Below are positions 18,921 through 27,024 of a stretch of 64,000 nucleotides of DNA, piece by piece. The notes below the pieces were generated by a model. The model was not told the DNA's origin. It did not search any database and saw nothing but the letters and a program-made list of their open reading frames with translations. Position 1 is the stretch's first letter, and every line of letters starts with the position of its first letter. The DNA is taken from positions 242,975-306,974 of the forward strand of contig CACJHW010000001.1 of NCBI GenBank assembly GCA_902593285.1, given 5' to 3'. This DNA comes from an uncultured Pelagibacteraceae bacterium (GTDB lineage: Bacteria; Pseudomonadota; Alphaproteobacteria; Pelagibacterales; Pelagibacteraceae). The position numbers and the translations under genes were made by a program.

Positions 18921-18924
18921 TGGT

Positions 18925-20055
18925 TTAATTTTGGTTAATTAACTTTTGATACATTTCTTGATCAGTATCTCCCTCACAACCAAAGACCAAAACATTAGAT
19001 TTTTCATTTAGATCTAATTTTTCTTTAATTGCTTGATCTTCACAACTTGTAATTAGACTGATTACGCCAGGTGCCGAGTTTTCTCCTGCAATTATTGTAT
19101 CATCACTAAAGCTTGAATTTCCAAGTAGTTTCATAGTTTTTGCAACATCATCATCTGGTAAACTAACACAATGTTTAACGGAATTTTTGAGTATTTCCCA
19201 TGGGACCAATGATACTTCACCACAAGACATACCACCCATTAAGCTTTCTCTTTTAATATCTATTTTTTCTATTTTTCCAGTTTTAATGCTTTCCATTACA
19301 CACGCAGCACTATCGGGCTCAACAACTATAATTGTTGGAACATAGTCCAAATACCTTGCAATACCTGCAACCATGGCAGCAGCCATGCCACCAACGCCAG
19401 CCTGTAAAATAATGTGAGTTATTTTCTCTTCCTGGATTTGATTAGTTATCTCCTTCATCATTACCGTATAACCTGCCATTGTATACTTGGGGACGACCAT
19501 ATAATCTTTCCAAGCAACATCCTGAACTATTTGCCAGTTATTTTCAGTAGACTGTTTTATGCATTCCATCAAAGATTTTTCATAATTACCTTTTACTTTT
19601 ACTACATCTGCTCCAAGTGCGGCCATAGCTTTGCCTCTTGCATCACTTACAAATTCACTAATGAATATTTTACAGCTTAGACCTAATCTTTTAGCACCCC
19701 AGGCAACTGATCTTCCATGATTGCCAGCAGTAGCTGTTGCTACCACTATATCTTTATTTCCTTTGGTTACTTTTTCTACCGCATAAGCTCCGCCTAAAGC
19801 TTTAAAAGATTTTAAATCAAATCTTTTATTTTCATCTTTATAAAAAATTTTATTTAAATTTAATTCTTTTGAAAGTTTATTTAAAGACAGTAATGGAGTA
19901 GGAGAATAACCTTTCCACTCAGAAATACTCTTATAAGCATCATCAATTTCTTCTGAGGTTAAAGAATTAAGAATTTCTTTTTTGTTAAATGAGTAATTTT
20001 TATTGTCTGTAAATTCCGTGTATTTCCATTGATGACCGTTAGATAATATAGTCAT
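18925..20055 (-). CDS. dpaL: Diaminopropionate ammonia-lyase-type PLP enzyme
   Basis: Fold-type II PLP enzyme of 376 residues. KRFDLKSFKALGGAYA carries the Schiff-base lysine (Lys85). TATAGNHGRSVAWGA binds the cofactor phosphate environment, and QAGVGGMAAA is the glycine-rich loop. These match 2,3-diaminopropionate ammonia-lyase (YgeX/DpaL), which makes pyruvate and two ammonia. Threonine/serine dehydratase-like enzymes are the closest alternative. It lies 3 bases after a glutamine-synthetase-type gene and in the operon of an ammonium/methylammonium transporter, so ammonia or amine nitrogen is the common theme. The true substrate here is uncertain. Confidence 0.85.
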   Translation of the reverse strand: MTILSNGHQWKYTEFTDNKNYSFNKKEILNSLTSEEIDDAYKSISEWKGYSPTPLLSLNKLSKELNLNKIFYKDENKRFDLKSFKALGGAYAVEKVTKGNKDIVVATATAGNHGRSVAWGAKRLGLSCKIFISEFVSDARGKAMAALGADVVKVKGNYEKSLMECIKQSTENNWQIVQDVAWKDYMVVPKYTMAGYTVMMKEITNQIQEEKITHIILQAGVGGMAAAMVAGIARYLDYVPTIIVVEPDSAACVMESIKTGKIEKIDIKRESLMGGMSCGEVSLVPWEILKNSVKHCVSLPDDDVAKTMKLLGNSSFSDDTIIAGENSAPGVISLITSCEDQAIKEKLDLNEKSNVLVFGCEGDTDQEMYQKLINQN

Positions 20056-20058
20056 GTA

Positions 20059-21384
20059 CTAACAATCTAAAGTATTATCTTTTTCCCACTTTGTAACATC
20101 TTTTGTTTTATCAAAACTATCTTTTGATTTGAATTCATTCATTTCTGAACTTCTTAACTTTATGTAACTTTCAATAACATCTTTGCCAAAAGCATCATTC
20201 ATATCTTTATTATTTTTTAATAAATTTAATGATTGTGCAAGTTCATCAGGCAGTTTAGGTAAGTTGGGATATTTATGATGATCTTCATACATATTACAAT
20301 CCAAAGGTTTACCTGGATCAACTTTGTTTTTTAAACCATATAGACCAGCTGCTAAAACACTTGCTTGCAATAAGTAAGGATTAGCAGAACCATCCATTAA
20401 TCTTAATTCAAATCTTCCAGGATCAGGTATTCTTATCATGTGTGTTCGATTATTACCTGTGTAAGAAATACTACTCGGTGACCAAGATGCTCCAGATTTT
20501 GTAGGTGGTGCATTTATTCTTCTGTAACTATTGATCGTTGGGTTAAAAAATGCAGATAAAGATGATGCATTTTGAATTACTCCACCTAAAAAATTATAAG
20601 CCATTTTACTTAAACCAAGTTTATCTTTATTGTCTAAGAATTTATTTTTACCACCTTGCCAAACTGATACGTGAGCATGACACCCATTGCCGGTTAAATT
20701 TCCAAATGGTTTAGGCATAAATGTTGCTCTTAATCCGTGCTTTTCTGCTATTGTTTTTACCATAAACTTAAAAAATGCATGTCTATCTGCAGTTTTTAGA
20801 CAATCTGAGTAATCCCAATTCATTTCAAATTGTCCATTAGCGTCTTCATGATCGTTTTGATAAGGGCCCCATCCCATTTCAATCATACAGTCACAAATTT
20901 CTTTAATTAAATCATACCTTCTCATTAATGCAGATTGGTCATAACATGGTTTTGATTGTGTATCTTTTGGATCTGCTATTGAGTTGCCATCAGGTGAAAT
21001 CAAAAAATATTCACACTCAACACCTGATTTCATTGTTAAATTTTGTTTTTTAAGTTTTTTTATCTGATTTTTTAACATTACTCTGGGAGATGCATCTACT
21101 GGTTTACCATTCATCCATAAATCAGATGCTAACCATCCAACTTCTTTGTTCCAAGGTAATTGAATTAAACTATCTGGGTCTGGAATACCAAACATATCAC
21201 TATCTGCAGGTGACATATCTAACCAAGCTGCAAAACCAGCAAATCCCGCTCCTGCAGTTTCCATTTCTTTAATAGCATGAGCAGGAACTAATTTTGATCT
21301 TAGTACACCAAAAAGATCAACAAAACTTATTAAGAAGTATTTTATTTTTTTTTGTTTTGCAATTTTAAATAAGTTTTTAGCCAT
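20059..21384 (-). CDS. Glutamine-synthetase-family ligase, GlnT / gamma-glutamylmethylamide synthetase type
   Basis: A 441-residue member of the GS superfamily from ATG 21384 (446 from an in-frame GTG at 21399). The N-terminus (KYFLISFVDLFGVLRSKLVPA) and GFAAW segment match the GlnT/GmaS branch. GECEYF-like VECEYFL, DHEDANGQFEMNW and GNGCHAHVSVW supply metal, ATP and glutamate site residues. The GmaS reaction is glutamate plus methylamine plus ATP to gamma-glutamylmethylamide; GlnT uses ammonia. Length and branch make it my preferred GmaS candidate for the methylamine pathway, but the second GS-like gene at 27025-28494 sits nearer to the mgs genes. It follows amt and two small membrane-protein genes. 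Confidence 0.8.
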   Translation of the reverse strand: MAKNLFKIAKQKKIKYFLISFVDLFGVLRSKLVPAHAIKEMETAGAGFAGFAAWLDMSPADSDMFGIPDPDSLIQLPWNKEVGWLASDLWMNGKPVDASPRVMLKNQIKKLKKQNLTMKSGVECEYFLISPDGNSIADPKDTQSKPCYDQSALMRRYDLIKEICDCMIEMGWGPYQNDHEDANGQFEMNWDYSDCLKTADRHAFFKFMVKTIAEKHGLRATFMPKPFGNLTGNGCHAHVSVWQGGKNKFLDNKDKLGLSKMAYNFLGGVIQNASSLSAFFNPTINSYRRINAPPTKSGASWSPSSISYTGNNRTHMIRIPDPGRFELRLMDGSANPYLLQASVLAAGLYGLKNKVDPGKPLDCNMYEDHHKYPNLPKLPDELAQSLNLLKNNKDMNDAFGKDVIESYIKLRSSEMNEFKSKDSFDKTKDVTKWEKDNTLDC

Positions 21385-21401
21385 TTCTAAGGCTACCACA
21401 A

Positions 21402-21554
21402 TTATTTGAAAAATGAAAAGATAGTTTCTTTATAATAAATAAAATTAACTACAATTATAAGAATAATTGCAAGAATAACGCCATACTTTGCTTTTGGAAA
21501 AACTACACCTCTCATTTTACTCGGTCTTAGATGTTCGTTTTTGTTTTCACTCAT
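21402..21554 (-). CDS. Small single-span membrane protein (50 aa)
   Basis: Short reading frame from ATG 21554 to TAA at 21402. The first about 22 residues are hydrophilic and basic (MSENKNEHLRPSKMRG); residues about 24-41 are strongly hydrophobic (YGVILAIILIIVVNFIYY), followed by a short tail KETIFSFFK. It lies between the Amt/small-protein terminator and the GlnT/GmaS-type gene, ending 2 bases before that gene's GTG alternative start. The position on the operon axis and the clean TM topology support a real gene. Function unknown; it could be a regulator or small partner of the transporter. Confidence 0.6.
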   Translation of the reverse strand: MSENKNEHLRPSKMRGVVFPKAKYGVILAIILIIVVNFIYYKETIFSFFK

Positions 21555-21564
21555 TTAAATCATT

Positions 21565-21594
21565 AAAAAAGGGCGCTACAATTGTGTAGCGCCC
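21565..21594 (-). terminator. Intrinsic terminator after the amt / 76-aa unit
   Basis: Perfect 10-bp stem (21571-21580 with 21585-21594, loop of 4). On the minus strand it is followed by TTTTTT at 21570-21565. It lies just past the stop of the 76-residue gene and about 10 bases before the ATG of the 50-residue gene. It may therefore attenuate expression of the downstream ligase genes relative to amt. Confidence 0.9.
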
Positions 21595-21604
21595 AAATTT
21601 TATT

Positions 21605-21835
21605 TTACCATTCAGTAATATTACTTTTATGGTCGTTAGCACCGTGTCTTTTTCTGGATAATGCGTTCAGCTCATCACTTTCAGATTTGCTTGTAATCAC
21701 AGTCCATCCTATCCACACAGCAATTAACAAAAGAACTAGTATAAATTCACTAGATCCAGCTCCAGGATAAACCGATCCGCCAACTTCTTCGGCTGGTTTA
21801 TTAAGATGATCTATCCAGTTTGATACTGTTGCCAT
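21605..21835 (-). CDS. Small single-span membrane protein beside Amt (76 aa)
   Basis: A 76-residue protein with a hydrophilic N-terminus, one transmembrane helix at about residues 29-47 (SEFILVLLLIAVWIGWTVI) and a charged C-terminal tail ending RHGANDHKSNITEW. A strong AAGGAGAA ribosome site precedes the ATG, 11 bases after the amt stop, so it is co-expressed with amt. The family is unknown to me. Size and position suggest an accessory subunit or regulator of the Amt protein; that is inference. A perfect terminator follows immediately. Confidence 0.75.
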   Translation of the reverse strand: MATVSNWIDHLNKPAEEVGGSVYPGAGSSEFILVLLLIAVWIGWTVITSKSESDELNALSRKRHGANDHKSNITEW

Positions 21836-21846
21836 ATTTTTCTCCT

Positions 21847-23247
21847 TTACCTGGTTGCTGATGAAACTGCTTTTTCGTCTTCTTTAGCACTTTCCATCAT
21901 TTCATAGTCTAGTCCAGCTATTTCAACTTCTCGCGGGATTCTTAATTTACCCATACCATTAAGAATTTTGGCGATGATATAGCCAGGTATTAATCCTAAA
22001 ACAAAGAACATTATTATTGCTCCAATAAATTGTCCTAGTGGATTAATTGTTGCATAAGTTGTTCCATCAAACATAGCTCCAACACTGTACCCAGATGAAG
22101 GATAACCATTTAAGACGAATCCACAAATTACAAGACCTACAAAACCAGCATAACCATGTACAGCTACTGCACCAACTGCATCATCAATTTTGAACTTTCG
22201 TTCAACCCAGTAATGAAGTTTGTAGGCAATAACAACTCCGATCATACCAATAATCAATGCTTGAATTGGATGATATAAGTCGTTTCCTGCAGATGCACAT
22301 ATAATACCAGCAAGTCCACTTGAGTAAGTCCAGAAAGGATCACCTTTAGCAATAACATATCCAGCCAATAAACCTCCTGACAATGACATCAAAAAGTTCA
22401 TTGTAATTCCACTTAACGTAGTAGGTGTTAAATAGATATTAGTTGCTGTCCAGAATGATATACCTTCCATGCCATACTCTGGGCCCAGATCATATATTGG
22501 AACGTTACAAGCCGCATAAAATCCCCAAAATCCGGTATAAATTAAGAACAATCCAATTGTTACTAACCAAGGATTTCGTGGACCAATGTTTCTTGGCTCA
22601 CCACTTGATGAAAATTTTCCAATTCTTGGACCTAAAACCATAAGTACACCTAAGGCAAATCCACCAGCAATAGCGTGAATTACACCTGATGCATATGCAT
22701 CATGATAACCTAGGATTTTAAGCATCCAACCATCAAAGTGCCATCCCCATGACGCGTCTATTGACCAGAAAACAGATCCTATTGCAATTGCCAAAACTCC
22801 AAATGCAAAAGTTGTAATTCTTTCAATAACTGCACCCGAAACTATAGAAGCTGCGGTCCATGAAAATAAAAGGAATGCTGCCCAGAACACACCCATTATA
22901 TGGTCGTTAAGATTGATTGCCATAAGAGCATTTGTAGGATTAGCAAGATCATTTCCTCCAAATCCTCCACCTAGTACAAGCCCTGTACTTTCTGTCATTA
23001 TTGACGGAGCTAATCCAGGTCCAGTTGGAAAAGCCCAATAAATCCACCAACCAAACAAAAACCAAGTTACTGTTACCAATGGTATCAGCATTGTGTTTTT
23101 CATAAGAGTATGTTGATGGTGTTTGTATCTTGAAGCTCCAACCTCATACATACAGAAACCAACGTGAATCAAAAACATTAGTACTACTGTTGTCCAGTAG
23201 TAAAATTCTGTAAATATCGTGGTAAGAGCACCTAACTGATCAGTCAT
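21847..23247 (-). CDS. amt: Ammonium / methylammonium transporter (Amt family)
   Basis: A 466-residue Amt/MEP/Rh channel with about 11 transmembrane helices. Both pore histidines are recognisable: SGVIHAIAGG and AVHGYAGFVGL. Other family segments are YEVGASRYK and GGFGGNDLANPTNALMAIN. It brings ammonium, or possibly methylammonium, into the cell; placement between an mgs-type operon and a GlnT/GmaS-type ligase makes methylammonium a reasonable ligand, not proven. No GlnK gene is adjacent; a 76-residue membrane protein takes that position. A 127-base AT-rich region upstream (23248-23374) probably holds its promoter; I see no clear structured element there. Confidence 0.93.
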   Translation of the reverse strand: MTDQLGALTTIFTEFYYWTTVVLMFLIHVGFCMYEVGASRYKHHQHTLMKNTMLIPLVTVTWFLFGWWIYWAFPTGPGLAPSIMTESTGLVLGGGFGGNDLANPTNALMAINLNDHIMGVFWAAFLLFSWTAASIVSGAVIERITTFAFGVLAIAIGSVFWSIDASWGWHFDGWMLKILGYHDAYASGVIHAIAGGFALGVLMVLGPRIGKFSSSGEPRNIGPRNPWLVTIGLFLIYTGFWGFYAACNVPIYDLGPEYGMEGISFWTATNIYLTPTTLSGITMNFLMSLSGGLLAGYVIAKGDPFWTYSSGLAGIICASAGNDLYHPIQALIIGMIGVVIAYKLHYWVERKFKIDDAVGAVAVHGYAGFVGLVICGFVLNGYPSSGYSVGAMFDGTTYATINPLGQFIGAIIMFFVLGLIPGYIIAKILNGMGKLRIPREVEIAGLDYEMMESAKEDEKAVSSATR

Positions 23248-23374
23248 ATTCTCTCTCCATATTTGTTTATTTAAAGCCTATTAAATTTTATGATTCGTTA
23301 CAAATATAAAGAGATTAAAAAAATCTAGTTATGAACACCAGATTTACAAAAATAATCAACTATTGATTGAAATA

Positions 23375-23785
23375 TTAAAACTTTAAATATGCTTTTTTCA
23401 AATCAACAAGAGGATGTTTTGGAGACATTTGGAATTTAACTAAAAGCTCTCTTGCAATCATATCTCTATCTTGTTGATTGTTAGGTAACTTTATTGAACT
23501 TGGAATAGTAACCCAACCATTCGCATTTCTGCAAAAAACTGCAGGTCTATCTTCTTCATAACCCATATGTACATCTTCTAACCAATTCAGATCATCCCAT
23601 CCCATTGCTTCTATATACTTCTTGAGAAATGGAGTTAGTTTTGAATAGTCAGGTAAAAGATTAACATCGTATCTGTAACCAATCGACTGACCAATCATTT
23701 TTTCTCTGGCAGTCTCTTTCTTTTTGCCTAACTGACCTTTGACCTCTTTTGTCTTTGCTACTTTTTTATTTTTTTTCTTCGGCAT
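23375..23785 (-). CDS. Conserved small protein with Lys-rich tail, last gene of the mgs-type operon
   Basis: A 136-residue protein, probably soluble. Residues 1-31 are extremely lysine-rich and likely disordered (MPKKKNKKVAKTKEVKG...). The remainder looks folded, with aromatic- and acid-rich patches (EAMGWDDLNWLEDVHMGYEED) and a basic C-terminus. I do not recognise the family. It starts 8 bases after the FMN glutamate-synthase-like subunit gene, whose product carries a similar MPKKK tail. This points to a shared complex or a shared localisation. A role as accessory factor of the N-methylglutamate-synthase-like enzyme is inference. Confidence 0.7.
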   Translation of the reverse strand: MPKKKNKKVAKTKEVKGQLGKKKETAREKMIGQSIGYRYDVNLLPDYSKLTPFLKKYIEAMGWDDLNWLEDVHMGYEEDRPAVFCRNANGWVTIPSSIKLPNNQQDRDMIARELLVKFQMSPKHPLVDLKKAYLKF

Positions 23786-23793
23786 AGTTACCT

Positions 23794-25206
23794 CTATATT
23801 TTGTGGTAGTTATCAACACCAACTGTATAGTTAGTTCCAGCTAAAGGAACTTTTGCTAAAGCTGATGCTTCTGATGTTAAAGCAGCTAAATCTTCAGGTT
23901 CTAGAGAATGGATATTTGTTTTTCCACACGCTCTAGCTAACAACTGAGCTTCTAAAGTCATTGAGTGAAGATAATTGTAAACTCTTAGTGCAGCATCATC
24001 CGGATTTAATCTAGCTCTAAGCTTAGGATCTTGTGTTGCAACACCAACCGGACATCTTCCAGTGTGGCAGTGATAACATTCACCTGCTTTTACTCCCATC
24101 TCTTTTTCAAAGTCAGCTTCTGGGATATCTTTGTTGCAGTTTAATGCAATCATTGAACCAGTACCAATAGCAATTGCATCAGCTCCAAGAGCTAAAGCTT
24201 TAGCCATGTCTGCACCATCTCTTACTCCACCAGCATAAATTAATGTTACTTTTCCAGTTTTACCAACATCATCTATGGCTCTTCTAGCTTCTCGAATTGC
24301 AGCTATTCCTGGAATACCAGTGTTTGCGGCAGCGATATGTGGGCCAGCTCCAGTGGAACCTTCCATTCCATCTAAATAAATTGAGTCTGGGTCACATTTT
24401 GCAGCCATACGCACATCATCATAAACTTTAGATGCACCTAACTTTAATTGAATTGGCACTTTATTTTTTGTTAATTGTCTTAGCTCTTCTACTTTTAAAG
24501 CTAAATCATCTGGTCCTAACCAGTCAGGGTGTCTTGCTGGAGATCTTTGGTCGATACCAGATGGTAATGATCTCATCTCAGCAACTTGGTCAGTAACTTT
24601 TTGACCCATTAAGTGTCCGCCCATTCCAACTTTTTGACCCTGTCCAATAAATACTTCAATACCATCTGCTAATTGTGCATGATGAGGATTAAAACCATAT
24701 CTTGATTGAATACATTGGTAGTACCATTTTTCAGAATATCTTCTTTCATCAGGTATCATTCCACCTTCACCAGAACATGTAGCACTACCTGCCATAGTTG
24801 CTCCTCTAGCTAAAGCAGTTTTTGCTTCATAAGATAGTGCACCAAAACTCATACCTGTAATATAAACTGGAATATCTAACTCAATCGGATTTTCACATCT
24901 TGGACCGATCACAGTTTTTGTTTCACATTTTTCTCTGTAACCTTCGATTACAAATCTAGTTAGGGTTCCAGGCAAGAAAACCAAATCATCAAATGTAGGA
25001 ATTTTTTTCATTAATGCCATTCCACGCATTCTGTATCTTCCTAATTGAGCTTTTATATGAATGTCGTCTATTACTTCAGGAGTGAAGATAGCATTATGTC
25101 CTAATAAACTTTTATTTCTTTTACCTTCCTCGTGCGCGTGTACATCTGCTTTCCCACCAACACCTTTTCCATTTTTTTTAATTTTTTTGCTTTTTTTCTT
25201 AGGCAT
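23794..25206 (-). CDS. mgsC: FMN-dependent glutamate-synthase-like subunit (MgsC/GlxD type)
   Basis: A 470-residue TIM-barrel protein of the GltB central/FMN domain type. Recognisable blocks: MSFGALSYEAKTALARGA, KLGASKVYDDVRMA, YLDGMEGSTGAGP, YAGGVRDGADMAKALALGADAIAIGTG and the Fe-S/GltB signature CYHCHTGRCPVGVATQ. In methylamine users this subunit (MgsC) makes N-methylglutamate from gamma-glutamylmethylamide together with MgsA and MgsB; in other bacteria the same set is called GlxBCD. A Lys-rich N-terminal tail (about 30 residues) precedes the domain. Gene order MgsA-MgsB-MgsC with 1-13-base overlaps supports one complex. Assignment to methylamine rather than glutamate synthesis is by context. 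Confidence 0.85.
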   Translation of the reverse strand: MPKKKSKKIKKNGKGVGGKADVHAHEEGKRNKSLLGHNAIFTPEVIDDIHIKAQLGRYRMRGMALMKKIPTFDDLVFLPGTLTRFVIEGYREKCETKTVIGPRCENPIELDIPVYITGMSFGALSYEAKTALARGATMAGSATCSGEGGMIPDERRYSEKWYYQCIQSRYGFNPHHAQLADGIEVFIGQGQKVGMGGHLMGQKVTDQVAEMRSLPSGIDQRSPARHPDWLGPDDLALKVEELRQLTKNKVPIQLKLGASKVYDDVRMAAKCDPDSIYLDGMEGSTGAGPHIAAANTGIPGIAAIREARRAIDDVGKTGKVTLIYAGGVRDGADMAKALALGADAIAIGTGSMIALNCNKDIPEADFEKEMGVKAGECYHCHTGRCPVGVATQDPKLRARLNPDDAALRVYNYLHSMTLEAQLLARACGKTNIHSLEPEDLAALTSEASALAKVPLAGTNYTVGVDNYHKI

Positions 25207-26060
25207 TAAATTGCTCCCTTCTTCTCTGTAGGTTCCAAATTGTCATAATTCCAAAGTTTCTTACCTGCTACAATTTTTTTCATTTTACTAACATCAAAAT
25301 TTTCACCGATCTCAGCTACTTTTAATTTTCTTTTTAGCCAATCTTGATCACTTGGTGTTAATTCTGAATCTACAGCATCACTACCATATGAACCAATTTC
25401 TCCACCTACGAAAATTGTCCCATCATACATAGAGTCACCCAGGTTAATTCCAACGTCTCCAAGGATAATTATTCTTCCTCTCTGCATCATAAAACCTGTG
25501 AACGCACCAGCATCTCCACCAATAATGATAGTTCCACCTTTCATGTCAATTCCAGTTCTGGCACCAACACTACCTTTGCAAATCAAATCTCCACCTCTAA
25601 TTGCCGCACCAAAACATGATCCAGCATTTTTTTCGATTACTACTTTACCAGCCATTAAATTTTCTGCACATGACCATCCAACTCTTCCATTAATTCTAAC
25701 TATTGGACCATCACAAGAACCCATTCCAAAGTACCCTAAACTTCCTTCAAAAATTAAATTTAGTTTATTTAAAATACCAACTCCAAGACTGTGTTTACCT
25801 TGTGGGTTTTTTATAACTATTGTTCCATACCCTTGGCTCATTAAGTTATCAATTTCTTTATTAGCTTCTGGAGCTGTCATGTCTTTAACATCAAGCTCAG
25901 TTCTTTTATTAAAATCTACATCATACGTACCAAAGTAGTAAAAGTTTTCTGCTTCATCAGGGTTAAAGAATTTTTGTTGGGTTCTTCCTGTTAAAACCTC
26001 AGTATGCATACCCATTGATTGGGCTTTTGACTTTTTAGATACTGTTTTTAGATTTGCCAT
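25206..26060 (-). CDS. mgsB: Glutamate synthase GXGXG-domain subunit (MgsB/GlxC type)
   Basis: A 284-residue protein corresponding to the C-terminal GXGXG beta-helix of glutamate synthase alpha subunit. Repeated G-rich turns are obvious: GSCDGPIVRINGRVGW, GGDLICKGSVGARTG, GGTIIIGGDAGAFTG, RGRIIILGDVG and GGEIGSYG. In stand-alone form this domain is GlxC or MgsB, a structural part of a three-subunit synthase. Its start overlaps mgsA by 13 bases and its stop overlaps mgsC by 1 base, so the three are translated together. Confidence 0.86.
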   Translation of the reverse strand: MANLKTVSKKSKAQSMGMHTEVLTGRTQQKFFNPDEAENFYYFGTYDVDFNKRTELDVKDMTAPEANKEIDNLMSQGYGTIVIKNPQGKHSLGVGILNKLNLIFEGSLGYFGMGSCDGPIVRINGRVGWSCAENLMAGKVVIEKNAGSCFGAAIRGGDLICKGSVGARTGIDMKGGTIIIGGDAGAFTGFMMQRGRIIILGDVGINLGDSMYDGTIFVGGEIGSYGSDAVDSELTPSDQDWLKRKLKVAEIGENFDVSKMKKIVAGKKLWNYDNLEPTEKKGAI

Positions 26061-26992
26061 ACTTTTACCTCCCCATCAAACGGATCATATGTATCAATTT
26101 CTTGTGGCAACACAGACCTAATTGCAATTTCCTCTGATCCCATTGCTACTAAATCATCAGACTCATACAAAACCAAAGGTTTTGCAGCCATTGTATCTTT
26201 AGCCATGCCTAATGAATCTTTAGTTGCAACAAAGTATGTGAAAACCCCATCAAGACCAGTTAATGACTCTTTCATTCCTTCTTCTAAAGTTGCTCCATGT
26301 CTCATTTTTTCTGCAATATAAACTGCGATTAATTCTGAATCACATTCAGACATAAATCTCATACCCTTGTTTTCTAAAACTCTTCTGTTATTCCAATAAT
26401 TAGTTAATTGTCCATTATGAACTACAGACACATCACTAAATGGATAGCCCCAGAAAGGGTGAGCAGACTTAATATCCACACCTGATTCAGTTGCCATTCT
26501 AGCATGACCGATTGCATGTGTTCCAATTACTTTATCTAAACTATATCTGTCACAGACCATTTTAGCATTTCCAAGATCTTTAATTACTTCTAAAGATTTT
26601 CCCATAGATAGAATTTCTACACCTGGAATACTTTCAATTCTTTGTGAAAAGTCTAACAAATCTTTTGTTTCATAATCAATCTCATATCTTAGAGAGTAAG
26701 GAAGAGTTCTCTCTTCTTTAACCACTTTAGCTCCCATCTCAGCTAGAGTTTCATCTACAATTTTTTTTCTTTCATCGTAAACAGACACATCTTCCATAAC
26801 CGATGAACTTCCTTCTCCTACGTTTTCTCCAACTTTAAAACGCATGATAAAGTTTTTTCCATCTGTATCTCCATATAGAGCATACCCTGTAGAATCTTCA
26901 CCTCTATGTTTTAATGCTTGGAGCATCCCTTGTAGTTCACTTCCAACATTTGAAGATTTTCCTCTATGAATTAAACCTGCTATTCCACACAT
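26048..26992 (-). CDS. mgsA: Class II glutamine amidotransferase subunit (MgsA/GlxB type)
   Basis: A 314-residue N-terminal-nucleophile amidotransferase. MCGIAGLIHRGK places the catalytic Cys at residue 2. The hallmark strings HRGEDSTGYALYG, THAIGHARMATESG, AHPFWGYPFSDVSVVHNGQLTNYW and CDSELIAVYI are those of the PurF/GltB amidotransferase fold. In the MgsABC complex it would release methylamine from gamma-glutamylmethylamide and pass it to the FMN subunit. Without that context it would be GlxB. Compared with GltB-type domains there is a long insert after about residue 60. The GS-like gene lies 32 bases upstream. Confidence 0.86.
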   Translation of the reverse strand: MCGIAGLIHRGKSSNVGSELQGMLQALKHRGEDSTGYALYGDTDGKNFIMRFKVGENVGEGSSSVMEDVSVYDERKKIVDETLAEMGAKVVKEERTLPYSLRYEIDYETKDLLDFSQRIESIPGVEILSMGKSLEVIKDLGNAKMVCDRYSLDKVIGTHAIGHARMATESGVDIKSAHPFWGYPFSDVSVVHNGQLTNYWNNRRVLENKGMRFMSECDSELIAVYIAEKMRHGATLEEGMKESLTGLDGVFTYFVATKDSLGMAKDTMAAKPLVLYESDDLVAMGSEEIAIRSVLPQEIDTYDPFDGEVKVWQI

Positions 26993-27024
26993 ATATTTAT
27001 ACCCTTTCTATCTAATTCTGTGAC

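Noticed and set aside
23248..23374. 127-base gap before amt examined for tRNA or small RNA
   Set aside because: No cloverleaf, no T-loop motif and no strong hairpin; treated as promoter region.
25498..25938. 146-codon frame on the plus strand opposite mgsB
   Set aside because: Antisense shadow of a well-supported gene; proline/serine-rich low-complexity product and no ribosome site.
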